Part shown: positions 23,020-31,739 of the stretch, in pieces
Layout of the letters: each line of letters opens with the position of its first letter
How positions within the stretch are numbered: the first letter of the stretch is position 1
Origin: Acidimicrobiia bacterium
GTDB taxonomy: Bacteria > Actinomycetota > Acidimicrobiia > Acidimicrobiales > AC-14
Length of the DNA: 64,000 nt
Direction of reading: 5' to 3'
NCBI GenBank assembly: GCA_023264995.1
Contig: JAHFUR010000004.1
Span: forward strand, 62,001 to 126,000
The notes under the pieces: model-generated
What the model was told of the DNA's origin: nothing
Seen by the model: the letters and a program-made list of their open reading frames with translations, nothing else
The model's database searches: none
Made by a program: the position numbers and the translations under genes

Positions 23020-26000
23020 TCAGTTGCCCAATTCCTGGCGGACCCGCCGGGCGTGGCCGGTGGCGCCGATCGCCTCGAACATGCCTTCGGCCCTCGCCAG
23101 CGCGTCGGCGTCACCGTCGAGGCGGGCCAGCTCCTCGTGGACGAAGGGCACGAACACCCGAGCCCCGGACTCCTCGATCACCGCCAGTGCCGCCTGCAGG
23201 TCGGCCCGTACCTGGTCGGCGGGCGCGCCCACGGAACGCCCGACGTAGCCACGCGCCAGCAGGACCTGCGCCTCGGTCACGTGCGCTCCTTGGGCGCGGG
23301 CCAGGTCAACGGCCTCCTGGGCCGCACTGGCCGCGCCGGCGGCATCCCCGAGGGCCAGCCGGGCCCGGGCGAGGGCGGCGACGACGGGCGCTTCCTCGAA
23401 CAGGCCGCTGCGGTTCCGCCGGCCCTCGTCGAGGGCCCGCTCGCAGGCGGCGACCGCCGATGCTGCGTTGCCGGTGGCCAGGTGGGCCACCGCCGACGCC
23501 CGCAGGGCGAGCACCAGGCCGGTGATGTTGCCGGTGTCCTCGGCGATCTGAACGGCCTCGGCCGACTCCGCCGGGTCGACGGGCTCGCCGGCCAGCCACG
23601 GCAGCTGGGTCGACAGGGACAGCGCCCACACGAGGGTCTCGGACTCGTTGCGCCGGCGGGCGATGCTGATGGAGCGATCGAGGGCTGCCGCCGCCTCGCC
23701 CAGGCGCCCCAACCGGGCCAGCACCGACGCCCGGAACTGGAGGGCGCGGGCCAGGACGCCGTGGCCGAGGACGGTGGCGCCGCGACCTTCGACGCCGTCG
23801 CAGACGTCGATCACCCGGTCGGCGGCGGCCAGGGCTTCGTGGAGCGGGCCGACGTAGCTGAGGGCGAAGCACAGGGGCACGAGCAGCGCGGCCCGGACGT
23901 CGAGGTTCTCGGCCTCCTCGCCGAGGCGGGCCGCCTCCCGGCAGTGGGCCAGCCCGCCGACCACGTCGCCGGCGAAGGCCAGGGTGGCGCCGTAGGCGAT
24001 GGTCGACATGCCCCGGAGGCCGACGTCGCCCAGGCGCGACGCCCGCTCCTCGGCCTCGGCGTAGAGCCGGTGGGCCTGGTCCGGGCCGATGCCGATGCGG
24101 GCCCCGAACTGGAGCAGCCGGATGCGGGCCCGCACACCGAGGGCCAGGCTCTCCGGGGACTCGTCGATGCCGTCGAGGAGGTCGACGGACTCCTGGAACC
24201 GACGGAGGGCGTCACCCAGGTCGCTGCGGAGGGCGAACCCGGCGGCCCGGACTCCCCAGCGGGCGGCCTCGAGCCGCCGGTCGGCCCGCCGCCAGTGGTC
24301 GGCCAGCACGGCGGCGATCTCGTCGAGCCGGTCGGGCTCGTAGTCGGCCAGGGCCTGGGCCACGCCGGCGTGGATGGCCTTGCGCCGGCCGGCGAGCAGC
24401 GTCCCGTAGGCGACCTCCTCGGTGAGGGCCTGCCAGAAGCGGTACTCGGGGGTCGGCCCGCCGTCGACCTCCTGGAGCAGCTCGGCGGCGCAGAGCCCGT
24501 GGAGGGCGTCGGCGAGGGCCGCCCCGCCCATCTCGGCCACCTGAGCCAGGACCGGCTCGGGGAAGGTGCGGCCGATCACCGAGGCGGTCTGCAGGAGGGT
24601 CTTCTGCACGGCCGGCAGCCGGTCGATCCGGGCGGCGACGACGGCGTGCACGCTGGGAGGGATGCGGACCTCGTTGAGGGGCCGCGTCAGGCGGTACGAG
24701 CCGGCCGACCCGGTAAGCGTGCCGTCCTCCATTAGGGCGCGGACAACCTCCTCGACGAAGTACGGGTTCCCGCCGGTGCGCTCGGCCACGAACGCGGCGA
24801 GGGGCGCAAGGGTCAGGTCCACGCCGATCAGTCCCCCGAGCAGCTCGCTCACCGCCTCGACCCTGAGCGGCGCCAGCGCCAGCTGGCGGTAGGACGGCTG
24901 TCGCATCCAGCCGGCGGAGAACTCGTTGCGGAAGCTGGTGACGACCAGCGTCCGGGTCTCGCCGAAGGACTCCATCATCCGGCCCATGAACGCCTCGCTC
25001 TGGGGGTCGAACCACTGGAAGTCCTCGAAGAGCAGCACCACCAGCTCCTGCGCGCTGCGGCCGGCGGTCATCTTCCCGAGCATCTCGAAGAGGCGGCGCA
25101 TGCGGACGTCGGGCGCGAGCACGGGCGCCGGCACCGCGGGGTCCGGCACCTCGATGAAGTCGAAGAAGAGGGCCAGGTCGTCGGCCAGCTCCGGGTCGAA
25201 CGCCAGGACCTCGGCACCGACCTTGGCCCGCACCTCGTCGGGTGCCTCGGTGCCGTCGATCTCGAAGAAGTCCCGGATGAGGGCCAGCACCGGCATGAGG
25301 GGAGCGCCCCGGCCGTGGGGGATGCCGGCGGTGCGGCGCACGGCGATGCCCCGCTCGGCGACCGACGCGCAGAACTCCTCGCACAGCCGGGTCTTCCCGA
25401 CCCCGGCTTCCCCGACGATGCCGACGATCTGGGTGTGGCCTGTCCCGGCCCGATCGAGTGCCGTCTCGAGCACGGCCAGCTCGTCGTCCCGCCCGACCAG
25501 GCCCATCTCGCGCCGGACGGTGCCGGTGCGGAACTGGGTGACGGCGCCGTCCAGGACGTAGACCTCGAGGGGCTCGCGTAGGCCCTTGACCGCCGTCGGC
25601 CCGAGCGGGGTCATGCGGAACGCCCCCTTCACCAGGCGGGCGGTGTACTCGGTGAGGTAGGCCCGTCCGGGCTCGGCCAGCGCTTCCATCCGCTGGGCCA
25701 GCCCGACGGTGGGGCCCACAGCGTCGAGCCGCAGGTCCTCCCCGACCCGGCCGACGACCGCCTCCCCTGAGTTGAGGCCCAGGCGCACGTGGAGGACCAG
25801 ACCGCTGGTGTGGAACAGCTCCTCGGCGTAGTGGGGGATGGCCTCGACCAGGTAGAGGGCGGCCAGGCAGGCCCGGTGGGCGTGGTCCTCGAGCGCGATC
25901 GGCGCGCCGAACAGCGCCATGATGCCGTCGCCGGTGAACTTGTCGACCATGCCGTCGTAGCGGCGCACCCCATCGGCCAGGAGCCGCACGAAGCGGTCCA

Positions 26001-26409
26001 TGATCCCGGCCCACTCCTCGGGGTCGAGGTCGGCCTGCATGTCCATCGAGCCCTTGATGTCGGCGAACAGCACGGTGAGCTGTTTGCGCTCGCCCTGCAG
26101 CTCGTAGGTCGGCGGGCCGGCGGCCATCAGGGCCCGGCCTTCGCTCGGGCCCTGGCCTCCGAGGCGCGGCCCGCTCGGGCCCGTGCCCGCGAGCCCGCTT
26201 GGGCCCGGCCCCTCGCCGTGGGAGCCGCTCGGGCCTTGTCCCTCGCCGACGGCAGGGGTGGCCAGGGGCTTCCCGCACTGGCCGCAGAACCGCTGCCCGG
26301 CGTCCGCGGCGGCACCGCAGTTCGCGCAGGCCAAGCCGAGGCGGGTGCCGCAGTTCGTGCAGAACGCCTGGCCGTCCCGGTTCTGGGCCCCACATGTCGT
26401 GCAGGTCAT
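23020..26409 (-). CDS. zinc-ribbon/class III nucleotide cyclase/STAND ATPase/TPR protein
   Basis: 1129 residues. Domains: double zinc ribbon with four CxxC pairs (residues 3-46), a Gly/Pro/Ser linker with GPSG repeats (55-100), a class III cyclase domain (107-290), an AAA/STAND ATPase (305-about 560) and TPR-like helices to the end. The cyclase has both metal Asp (LFADIKG Asp117; GDG Asp161), substrate Lys157 and Arg240 (AQRME). The transition-state Asn is replaced by Gly236 (TVGLAQR), so activity may be altered. Walker A is GEAGVGKT (333-340); Walker B is VVLLFEDFQWFD. Such proteins are common in actinobacteria as putative signal sensors. It starts 35 bp after the aceE terminator hairpin and is followed by a PycTM-like gene. 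Confidence 0.85.
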   Translation of the reverse strand: MTCTTCGAQNRDGQAFCTNCGTRLGLACANCGAAADAGQRFCGQCGKPLATPAVGEGQGPSGSHGEGPGPSGLAGTGPSGPRLGGQGPSEGRALMAAGPPTYELQGERKQLTVLFADIKGSMDMQADLDPEEWAGIMDRFVRLLADGVRRYDGMVDKFTGDGIMALFGAPIALEDHAHRACLAALYLVEAIPHYAEELFHTSGLVLHVRLGLNSGEAVVGRVGEDLRLDAVGPTVGLAQRMEALAEPGRAYLTEYTARLVKGAFRMTPLGPTAVKGLREPLEVYVLDGAVTQFRTGTVRREMGLVGRDDELAVLETALDRAGTGHTQIVGIVGEAGVGKTRLCEEFCASVAERGIAVRRTAGIPHGRGAPLMPVLALIRDFFEIDGTEAPDEVRAKVGAEVLAFDPELADDLALFFDFIEVPDPAVPAPVLAPDVRMRRLFEMLGKMTAGRSAQELVVLLFEDFQWFDPQSEAFMGRMMESFGETRTLVVTSFRNEFSAGWMRQPSYRQLALAPLRVEAVSELLGGLIGVDLTLAPLAAFVAERTGGNPYFVEEVVRALMEDGTLTGSAGSYRLTRPLNEVRIPPSVHAVVAARIDRLPAVQKTLLQTASVIGRTFPEPVLAQVAEMGGAALADALHGLCAAELLQEVDGGPTPEYRFWQALTEEVAYGTLLAGRRKAIHAGVAQALADYEPDRLDEIAAVLADHWRRADRRLEAARWGVRAAGFALRSDLGDALRRFQESVDLLDGIDESPESLALGVRARIRLLQFGARIGIGPDQAHRLYAEAEERASRLGDVGLRGMSTIAYGATLAFAGDVVGGLAHCREAARLGEEAENLDVRAALLVPLCFALSYVGPLHEALAAADRVIDVCDGVEGRGATVLGHGVLARALQFRASVLARLGRLGEAAAALDRSISIARRRNESETLVWALSLSTQLPWLAGEPVDPAESAEAVQIAEDTGNITGLVLALRASAVAHLATGNAASAVAACERALDEGRRNRSGLFEEAPVVAALARARLALGDAAGAASAAQEAVDLARAQGAHVTEAQVLLARGYVGRSVGAPADQVRADLQAALAVIEESGARVFVPFVHEELARLDGDADALARAEGMFEAIGATGHARRVRQELGN

Positions 26410-26436
26410 GCCCCGATCCCCCTCCCGGTCCCCAGG

Positions 26437-26467
26437 ATAAAGAACCGGCGGGCCAAGAGCCCGCCGG
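26437..26467 (-). terminator. intrinsic terminator of aceE
   Basis: On the minus strand CCGGCGGGC-TCTTG-GCCCGCCGG is a 9-bp perfect stem with a 5-nt loop followed by TTCTTTAT. This is the best classical terminator in the window and separates aceE from the downstream cyclase gene. Confidence 0.75.
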
Positions 26468-26477
26468 CGCTCTTCGC

Positions 26478-29171
26478 TCAGGCCCTCAGCGGGTCAGCAG
26501 CCTCCGGGTCGAGCCCGTACCGGGCGATGGCGTCGGCCAGCTCCTGAGGCTTGGCGTCGTCGGTCTGGGCCAGCGCGGTCAGCACCCCGAGGACGACATG
26601 GGCGGTGTCGGTCTCGAAGTGGCGGCGCAGCTTGGCCCGCGTGTCCGAGCGCCCGTAGCCGTCGGTGCCGAGCGACAGGTACGGGCCGGGCACCCAGCGC
26701 GACACCTGGTCGGGCACGGCCCGCATGAAGTCGGTGACGGCCACGACCGGGCCGGCCGCGCCCGAGAGCGCCTCGGTGACATACGGCACGCGGGCGGGCT
26801 CGGTGGGGTGGAGGCGGTTCCATCGCTCGGTGGAGATGGCGTCCTCACGCAGGGCCTTGAACGAGGTGGCGCTCCACAGCTCGGCGGCCACGTCGTGGTC
26901 GGCGGCAAGGACCTGCTGGGCCTCGCGGGCCGCACCCTGGGCCGTCCCGCTGAAGACGATGGTGGCCCGCCGCGAGGGCCCCTCCGGCGCCGGCGCGAAG
27001 CGGTAGATGCCCCGCAGGATCCCAGGCTCCGCGCCTTCGGGCATGGGCGGCATGACGTAGTTCTCGTTGTACAGGGTGAGGTAGTAGAACACCTCTTCGG
27101 GCTCGGCGCCGTACATGCGCCGCATGCCATCCTCGACGATCACGCCCAGCTCGAAGGCGAACGCCGGGTCGTAGGCCATGAGGTTGGGCACCGTCGACGC
27201 CAGCACCAGGCTGTGACCGTCGGCGTGCTGCAGGCCCTCGCCGTTGAGCGTGGTCCGCCCCGCCGTCGCCCCGCACAGGAAGCCCTTGCCGCGGGCGTCG
27301 CCAAAGGCCCAGATCAGGTCGCCCACCCGCTGGAACCCGAACATCGAATAGAACACGAAGAACGGCACCATGGGCTTGCCGTGGGTGACCGCCGCGGTGC
27401 CGGCGGCGGTGAACGAGGCCATGGAACCGGCCTCGGCGATGCCCTCCTCGAGGATCTGGCCCTTCTGGGACTCCTGGTAGGAGAGGGGGAAGGCGGCGTC
27501 GACCGGCTCGTAGAGCTGGCCGAACGGGGCGTAGATCTTCACCTCGGGGAAGAGGGCGTCCATGCCGAAGGTGCGAGCCTCGTCGGGGATGATCGGCACG
27601 ATGTGGGCGCCGACGCCCTTGTCGCGGAGCAGGTCGCGCAGGAGGCCGGTGAGGGCCATGGTGGTGGAGTACTCCCGCTTGCCCGAGCCGTCGCGCAGGC
27701 CGGCGAACACCTTGGGGGCGGGCGCCGGCAGCGTGCGCTGGCGCACGACCCGCTTGGGCAGCGACCCGGCCAGGGCCCGCCGGCGCTCCATCATGTACTC
27801 GTACTCCACTGACCCGGGGGCCGGCCGGTAGTAGGGCGGCTCCGGGGCGTCGAGCGCCGCCTCGGGGATCTCCTCCTCCAGGTGGAGGCGCTCCCGGAAG
27901 GTGGCCAGGTGCTTCTTGGACATCTCCTTGATCTGGTGGGTGGCGTTCACCGCCTCGAAGCCGGGGCCCAGCGTCCAGCCCTTGATGGTCTTGGCCAGGA
28001 TCACGGTGGGGGCGCCGTTCGTCTCGACGGCGGCCGAGTAGGCGGCGTACAGCTTGCGGTAGTCGTGGCCGCCTCGGGGCAGGTTGCGAAGGTCGTCGTC
28101 GGACAGGTGCTCGACCATGGCCCGCAGGCGGGGGTCGGGGCCGAAGAAGTGCTCCCGGATGTAGGCCCCGCTCTCGACCGCGTACTTCTGGTACTCGCCG
28201 TCGAGGGTGGTGCCCATCTTGTTGAGGAGCACACCGTCGACATCGCGGGCCAGCAGCGGGTCCCACGCCGAGCCCCAGATGACCTTGACGACGTTCCAGC
28301 CCGCGCCCCGGAAGAGGGCTTCCATCTCCTGGATGACCTTGCCGTTGCCCCGGACCGGGCCGTCGAGACGCTGGAGGTTGCAGTTCACGACGAAGATCAG
28401 GTTGTCGAGGTGCTCACGGGCGGCCAGGGTCAGCCCGGCCGTGCTCTCGGGCTCGTCGAACTCGCCGTCGCCCACGAAGCACCAGACCCGCGACCGGCTG
28501 GTGTCGACCATCTCCCGGTTGTGCAGGTACCGGTTGAAGCGAGCCTGGTAGACGGCGTTGATGGGGCCGATCCCCATGGACACGGTCGGGAACTCCCAGA
28601 AGTCCGGCATCAGGCGGGGGTGGGGGTAGCTCGACAGGCCACCGCCACCGACCTCCTGGCGGAAGTTGTCGAGCTGGGCCTCGGTGAGGCGGCCTTCCAG
28701 GAAGGCCCGGGCGTAGATGCCGGGGGCGGCGTGGCCCTGGAAGTACACCTGGTCGCCGGCTTGGCCGTCGTCCTTGCCGCGGAAGAAGTGGTTGAAGCCC
28801 ACCTCGTAGAGGGAGGCCGAGCTGGCGTAGGTGGCCAGGTGGCCGCCGATGCCCTTGGCCCGCTTGTTGGCCCGGCTGACCATCACCGCCGCGTTCCACC
28901 GGATGAAGGCCCGGATGCGGCGCTCGATGTGCTCGTCGCCCGGGAACCACGGCTCCTTCTCGGGCGGGATGGTGTTGATGTAGGGGCTGGATACCGTGTT
29001 GGGCAGGCCGACACCGAGCTCTCGGGCCCGTTCGAGGAGCTTCATGAGGAGGAAGCGGGCCCGGGTCCGACCGCGCTCGTCGGCCACCATCTCCAACGCG
29101 TCGACCCACTCCGCCGTCTCCGTGGGGTCGATGTCGGGCAGCTGCTGGCTGAAGCCGTCGAAAATCACCAA
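26478..29171 (-). CDS. aceE: pyruvate dehydrogenase E1 component, homodimeric type
   Basis: 897-residue thiamine-diphosphate enzyme (EC 1.2.4.1) decarboxylating pyruvate and acetylating the E2 lipoyl group. The length is that of the homodimeric AceE family (about 890). Typical segments are visible: VSSPYINTIPPEKEPWFPGDEHIERRIR near the start, FVGDGEFDEPES with the ThDP/Mg motif GDG...N (VVNCNLQRLDGPVRGNGKVIQE), the ARTFGMDALFPEVKIY segment and VTDFMRAVPDQV near the C-terminus. The matching E2/E3 and lipoylation genes lie at 59-63.5 kb. The start is ATG at 29169-29171. Divergent from the RNase HI fusion. Confidence 0.95.
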   Translation of the reverse strand: MVIFDGFSQQLPDIDPTETAEWVDALEMVADERGRTRARFLLMKLLERARELGVGLPNTVSSPYINTIPPEKEPWFPGDEHIERRIRAFIRWNAAVMVSRANKRAKGIGGHLATYASSASLYEVGFNHFFRGKDDGQAGDQVYFQGHAAPGIYARAFLEGRLTEAQLDNFRQEVGGGGLSSYPHPRLMPDFWEFPTVSMGIGPINAVYQARFNRYLHNREMVDTSRSRVWCFVGDGEFDEPESTAGLTLAAREHLDNLIFVVNCNLQRLDGPVRGNGKVIQEMEALFRGAGWNVVKVIWGSAWDPLLARDVDGVLLNKMGTTLDGEYQKYAVESGAYIREHFFGPDPRLRAMVEHLSDDDLRNLPRGGHDYRKLYAAYSAAVETNGAPTVILAKTIKGWTLGPGFEAVNATHQIKEMSKKHLATFRERLHLEEEIPEAALDAPEPPYYRPAPGSVEYEYMMERRRALAGSLPKRVVRQRTLPAPAPKVFAGLRDGSGKREYSTTMALTGLLRDLLRDKGVGAHIVPIIPDEARTFGMDALFPEVKIYAPFGQLYEPVDAAFPLSYQESQKGQILEEGIAEAGSMASFTAAGTAAVTHGKPMVPFFVFYSMFGFQRVGDLIWAFGDARGKGFLCGATAGRTTLNGEGLQHADGHSLVLASTVPNLMAYDPAFAFELGVIVEDGMRRMYGAEPEEVFYYLTLYNENYVMPPMPEGAEPGILRGIYRFAPAPEGPSRRATIVFSGTAQGAAREAQQVLAADHDVAAELWSATSFKALREDAISTERWNRLHPTEPARVPYVTEALSGAAGPVVAVTDFMRAVPDQVSRWVPGPYLSLGTDGYGRSDTRAKLRRHFETDTAHVVLGVLTALAQTDDAKPQELADAIARYGLDPEAADPLRA

Positions 29172-29230
29172 CCCAGTCTCTCACCCCCGAAATCCGACCT
29201 CGAATCGTCGGGGGCTGTTACAGATGGCGG

Positions 29231-30253
29231 GTGGGAGCGACCGAGGTCTACACCGATGGGGCCTGTCTGGGGAACCCCGGGCCGGGCGGGTGGGCGTGGG
29301 CCGTGCCGGGCGGGCGCTTCGCCAGCGGGGCCGCGGCGGCCACCACCAACCAGCGCATGGAGATCCACGCCGCCCTGGAGGCGGTGCAGTCGCTGGCGGG
29401 ACCGTTGGTGGTCGTCAGCGACTCGACCTACGTCGTCAACTGCTTCCGCGACCGGTGGTGGGAGGGCTGGTTGGCCCGGGGCTGGACCACGTCGGCCAAG
29501 AAGCCGGTGGCCAACCGCGACCTCTGGGAGCCGCTCATCACGGCGGTGCGGGCCGAACCGGGGCGGGTCACGTTCCGCTGGGTCAAGGGCCACAGCGACA
29601 ACCCGTCGAACGACCTGGTCGACCGCCTGGCCGTCGAGGCAGCCCGCTCCCAAGCGGGCCGCCACGGCGACGGGCCGCCGGCGTCGTTGGGGCCGCCGGA
29701 CACCCCCGGCGCTGGCGCCGGGGCCGGGGCTGACCCGCGCCTCCCGGCCGGGCGCCTGCTGGCGGTGATCGGGCTCAAGCCGCCGGAGCTGGGCGGCTAT
29801 GGGCCCAACGCCACCGCCGACGCCGTGCGGGCCAAGCTGGCGGAACTGCTGGCCGCCAAGCAGCAGGTCGACACGGACCTGGTCGTGCTCACCGGCCTGG
29901 GCCTGGGGGCCGAGCAGCTGGCCGCCGAGGCGGCCGCGGCCGCCGGCGTGCCCTACGTCGCCGTCCTCCCCTACCCCGACCCGGACTCGTTGTGGCCGGC
30001 GCCGTCGCGCCAGGCGTTCCGCGCCCTCGTCGCCGGCGCCACGGCCACCGTCGTGCTCCAGGCCTCGGCGCCGGCCACCAAGGCGCTCGCCGGCGCTGCC
30101 CTCCGCCGGCGCGACGCCTGGCTGGCCAGCCACGCCGCCGAGGCCGTGGCCGTGTGGGACGGCACGGACCCGGTGGTCGGCCGGGCCGTCCGCGCCCTGC
30201 AGGACACCTTGGGCGACGCCGAGGTGTGGGTCCTCACCCCGCCGGCGGGCTGA
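29231..30253 (+). CDS. ribonuclease HI fused to a YpsA/SLOG-type domain
   Basis: 340 residues. Residues 1-140 are RNase HI (EC 3.1.26.4, RNA strand of RNA-DNA hybrids): TDGACLGNPGPGGWAW (Asp), MEIHAALEAV (Glu), VVSDSTYVV (Asp), WVKGHSDNPSNDLVDRLA (His, Asp). A Gly/Ala/Pro linker (about 141-170) leads to a Rossmann-like SLOG domain of the DUF1273/YpsA kind: LLAVIGLKPPELGGY, VLTGLGLGAEQLAAEAAAAAGVPYVAVLPY, ATATVVLQ and RRDAWLASHAAEAVAVWDG. SLOG domains bind nucleotide-derived ligands. The GTG start is used. The 3' end overlaps the convergent tag gene by 20 bp. Confidence 0.85.
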   Translation: MGATEVYTDGACLGNPGPGGWAWAVPGGRFASGAAAATTNQRMEIHAALEAVQSLAGPLVVVSDSTYVVNCFRDRWWEGWLARGWTTSAKKPVANRDLWEPLITAVRAEPGRVTFRWVKGHSDNPSNDLVDRLAVEAARSQAGRHGDGPPASLGPPDTPGAGAGAGADPRLPAGRLLAVIGLKPPELGGYGPNATADAVRAKLAELLAAKQQVDTDLVVLTGLGLGAEQLAAEAAAAAGVPYVAVLPYPDPDSLWPAPSRQAFRALVAGATATVVLQASAPATKALAGAALRRRDAWLASHAAEAVAVWDGTDPVVGRAVRALQDTLGDAEVWVLTPPAG

Positions 30254-30887
30254 GGACCGGCGGGGCCAGCCCGGCCCGTTCGGCGTCGCAGGCGCCGCGC
30301 ACGTGGCACCCGGCCAGGTGGTCGTTCACCACGCCGAGCGTCTCCATGGCCGCGTAGGCGGTCGTCGGCCCCACGAAGCGGAAACCCAGCGCCTTCAGCG
30401 CCTTGGCCAGGGCGGTCGACTCCGGCGTCGTGGCCGTCAGGTCGCCCAGTCGCGTCGGCGCCGGTCGGCCGGCCCGAAACGGCTCGAACGACCACACCAC
30501 GCCGGCGAGCGACCCGTGGCGGTCCTGAGCGGCCAGCGTGGCGCCGGCATTGGCGATGGCCGCCTCGATCTTGCCCCGGTGGCGGACGATGCCGGCGTCG
30601 GCCAGGAGCCGGTCGACGTCGGCCGGCCCGAACGCGGCCACCGCCTCGGGCACGAAACCGGCGAATGCCCGCCGGAACGCCTCCCGCTTGCGCAGGATGG
30701 TGAGCCACGAAAGGCCGGACTGGAACCCCTCGAGGCAGATCTTCTCGTAGATGCGGACGTCGTCGGTGACAGGCCGGCCCCACTCACCGTCGTGGTACGC
30801 CATGTAGTCCGGCGCCGCTGTGCACCAGCCGCACCGCCGGGCGCCATCGTCGCCGGCAACCAGCCCGACGTCAGCCCAGTCGGCCAA
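30234..30887 (-). CDS. tag: DNA-3-methyladenine glycosylase I
   Basis: 217 residues of the Tag family (EC 3.2.2.20), removing N3-methyladenine from DNA. Family features: RCGWCTAAPDYMAYHDGEWGRPVTDDVRIYEKICLEGFQSGLSWLTILRKREAFRRAF near the N-terminus and the zinc Cys/His set (Cys19, Cys22 in CGWC; His and Cys in NDHLAGCHVRGAC at the C-terminus). All expected residues are present. It starts directly after the stop of a lipoprotein gene and converges on the RNase HI-SLOG gene with overlapping 3' ends. Confidence 0.93.
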   Translation of the reverse strand: MADWADVGLVAGDDGARRCGWCTAAPDYMAYHDGEWGRPVTDDVRIYEKICLEGFQSGLSWLTILRKREAFRRAFAGFVPEAVAAFGPADVDRLLADAGIVRHRGKIEAAIANAGATLAAQDRHGSLAGVVWSFEPFRAGRPAPTRLGDLTATTPESTALAKALKALGFRFVGPTTAYAAMETLGVVNDHLAGCHVRGACDAERAGLAPPVLSPPAG

Positions 30888-31682
30888 TCAGAAGAGGCCG
30901 AGGAACTTGGTGGTCGTTGTCGTCGGCGGGACGGTGGTGGTCGTCGACACCCGGGTGGTGGTGGGCGCCACCGTGGTCGAGGCCTTGACGGTGCTCGACG
31001 TCGTCGTCGTGGCCCCCGGCTTGCTGGTGGTCGTCTCGTTGTAGACGGCGGTCACCGAGGGGGCCGCCGGCGCCGCCCCGGTGAGCGGCGAGATGCGGAA
31101 AGTGACATCGAGCGTGTTGGAGATGACGTCGACGTTGGTCAGCGTCGGGGGGATGACCTCGGGCGCGGTGCCGGACACGACGAAGGCCGTCAGCGTGGTC
31201 TCGACGTCGGTGCCGAAATCGACCGACCCGTTCGTCCAGACTGCGGTGACCTGGGCCGAGCCGTCGAGCTGGAGCGACGGGCTGACGATCTGGAACAGGT
31301 TGGCCAGGTTGGCCGACGGGCCGCCGAGGGCGGAGCCGGTGGTGCTGAGCCCGACGACCAGCCCCGGGAACGCCGGGTTGACCCCGGGCTTGGCCGGCGC
31401 GGCCGGCGCCGGCAGCGCCCCGCCGATGCGGAAGGTGGCGGGCAGGACGGTGGCATCGCGGGCCGTGAAGGTGAGGGCGACCACCATGCCCTTCCCGCCG
31501 CTCCCCTGCACCGAGGCACGGTCGGGCGACAGGGCCCGCCCGATCACCGGGGTCGTCGGCAGGGCGGACGTGGTGGTGTTGGGGAGGAGCGTCGTCAGGC
31601 CGGGCGACGAACCTTCCTTACCGGACGAACAGGACGCGAAGAGAGCCGCAGCGAGACCAGCGAGGGCAAGTCGACGGAGCAT
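30888..31682 (-). CDS. lipoprotein with Thr-rich tail
   Basis: 264 residues. Signal peptide MLRRLALAGLAAALFASC with lipobox FASC (Cys about residue 18). The exported part is beta-rich with regularly spaced segments (GMVVALTFTARDATVLPATFRIGG, LDVTFRISPL) resembling an Ig-like or cohesin-like sandwich (inference). The C-terminal 60 residues are a TTT/SST/PTT low-complexity stretch, probably a cell-wall spacer. An in-frame ATG at 31698-31700 is less suitable because the signal peptide begins at MLRR. Its stop codon abuts the tag start. No function is known. Confidence 0.65.
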   Translation of the reverse strand: MLRRLALAGLAAALFASCSSGKEGSSPGLTTLLPNTTTSALPTTPVIGRALSPDRASVQGSGGKGMVVALTFTARDATVLPATFRIGGALPAPAAPAKPGVNPAFPGLVVGLSTTGSALGGPSANLANLFQIVSPSLQLDGSAQVTAVWTNGSVDFGTDVETTLTAFVVSGTAPEVIPPTLTNVDVISNTLDVTFRISPLTGAAPAAPSVTAVYNETTTSKPGATTTTSSTVKASTTVAPTTTRVSTTTTVPPTTTTTKFLGLF

Positions 31683-31739
31683 GGCCGACGTTACCGCCAC
31701 GACCGCACCGCCCGCCCGTCCGGCCGTCGCGGACCGGCG

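Noticed and set aside
26140..26260. Short GPSG-type repeats as a possible CRISPR or tandem DNA repeat
   Set aside because: They are coding repeats in the linker of the cyclase protein, with no spacer structure.
30900..31060. Thr/Val codon repeats as a possible DNA repeat element
   Set aside because: They encode a Thr-rich C-terminal cell-wall spacer in the lipoprotein; similar stretches occur at 39750-39900.
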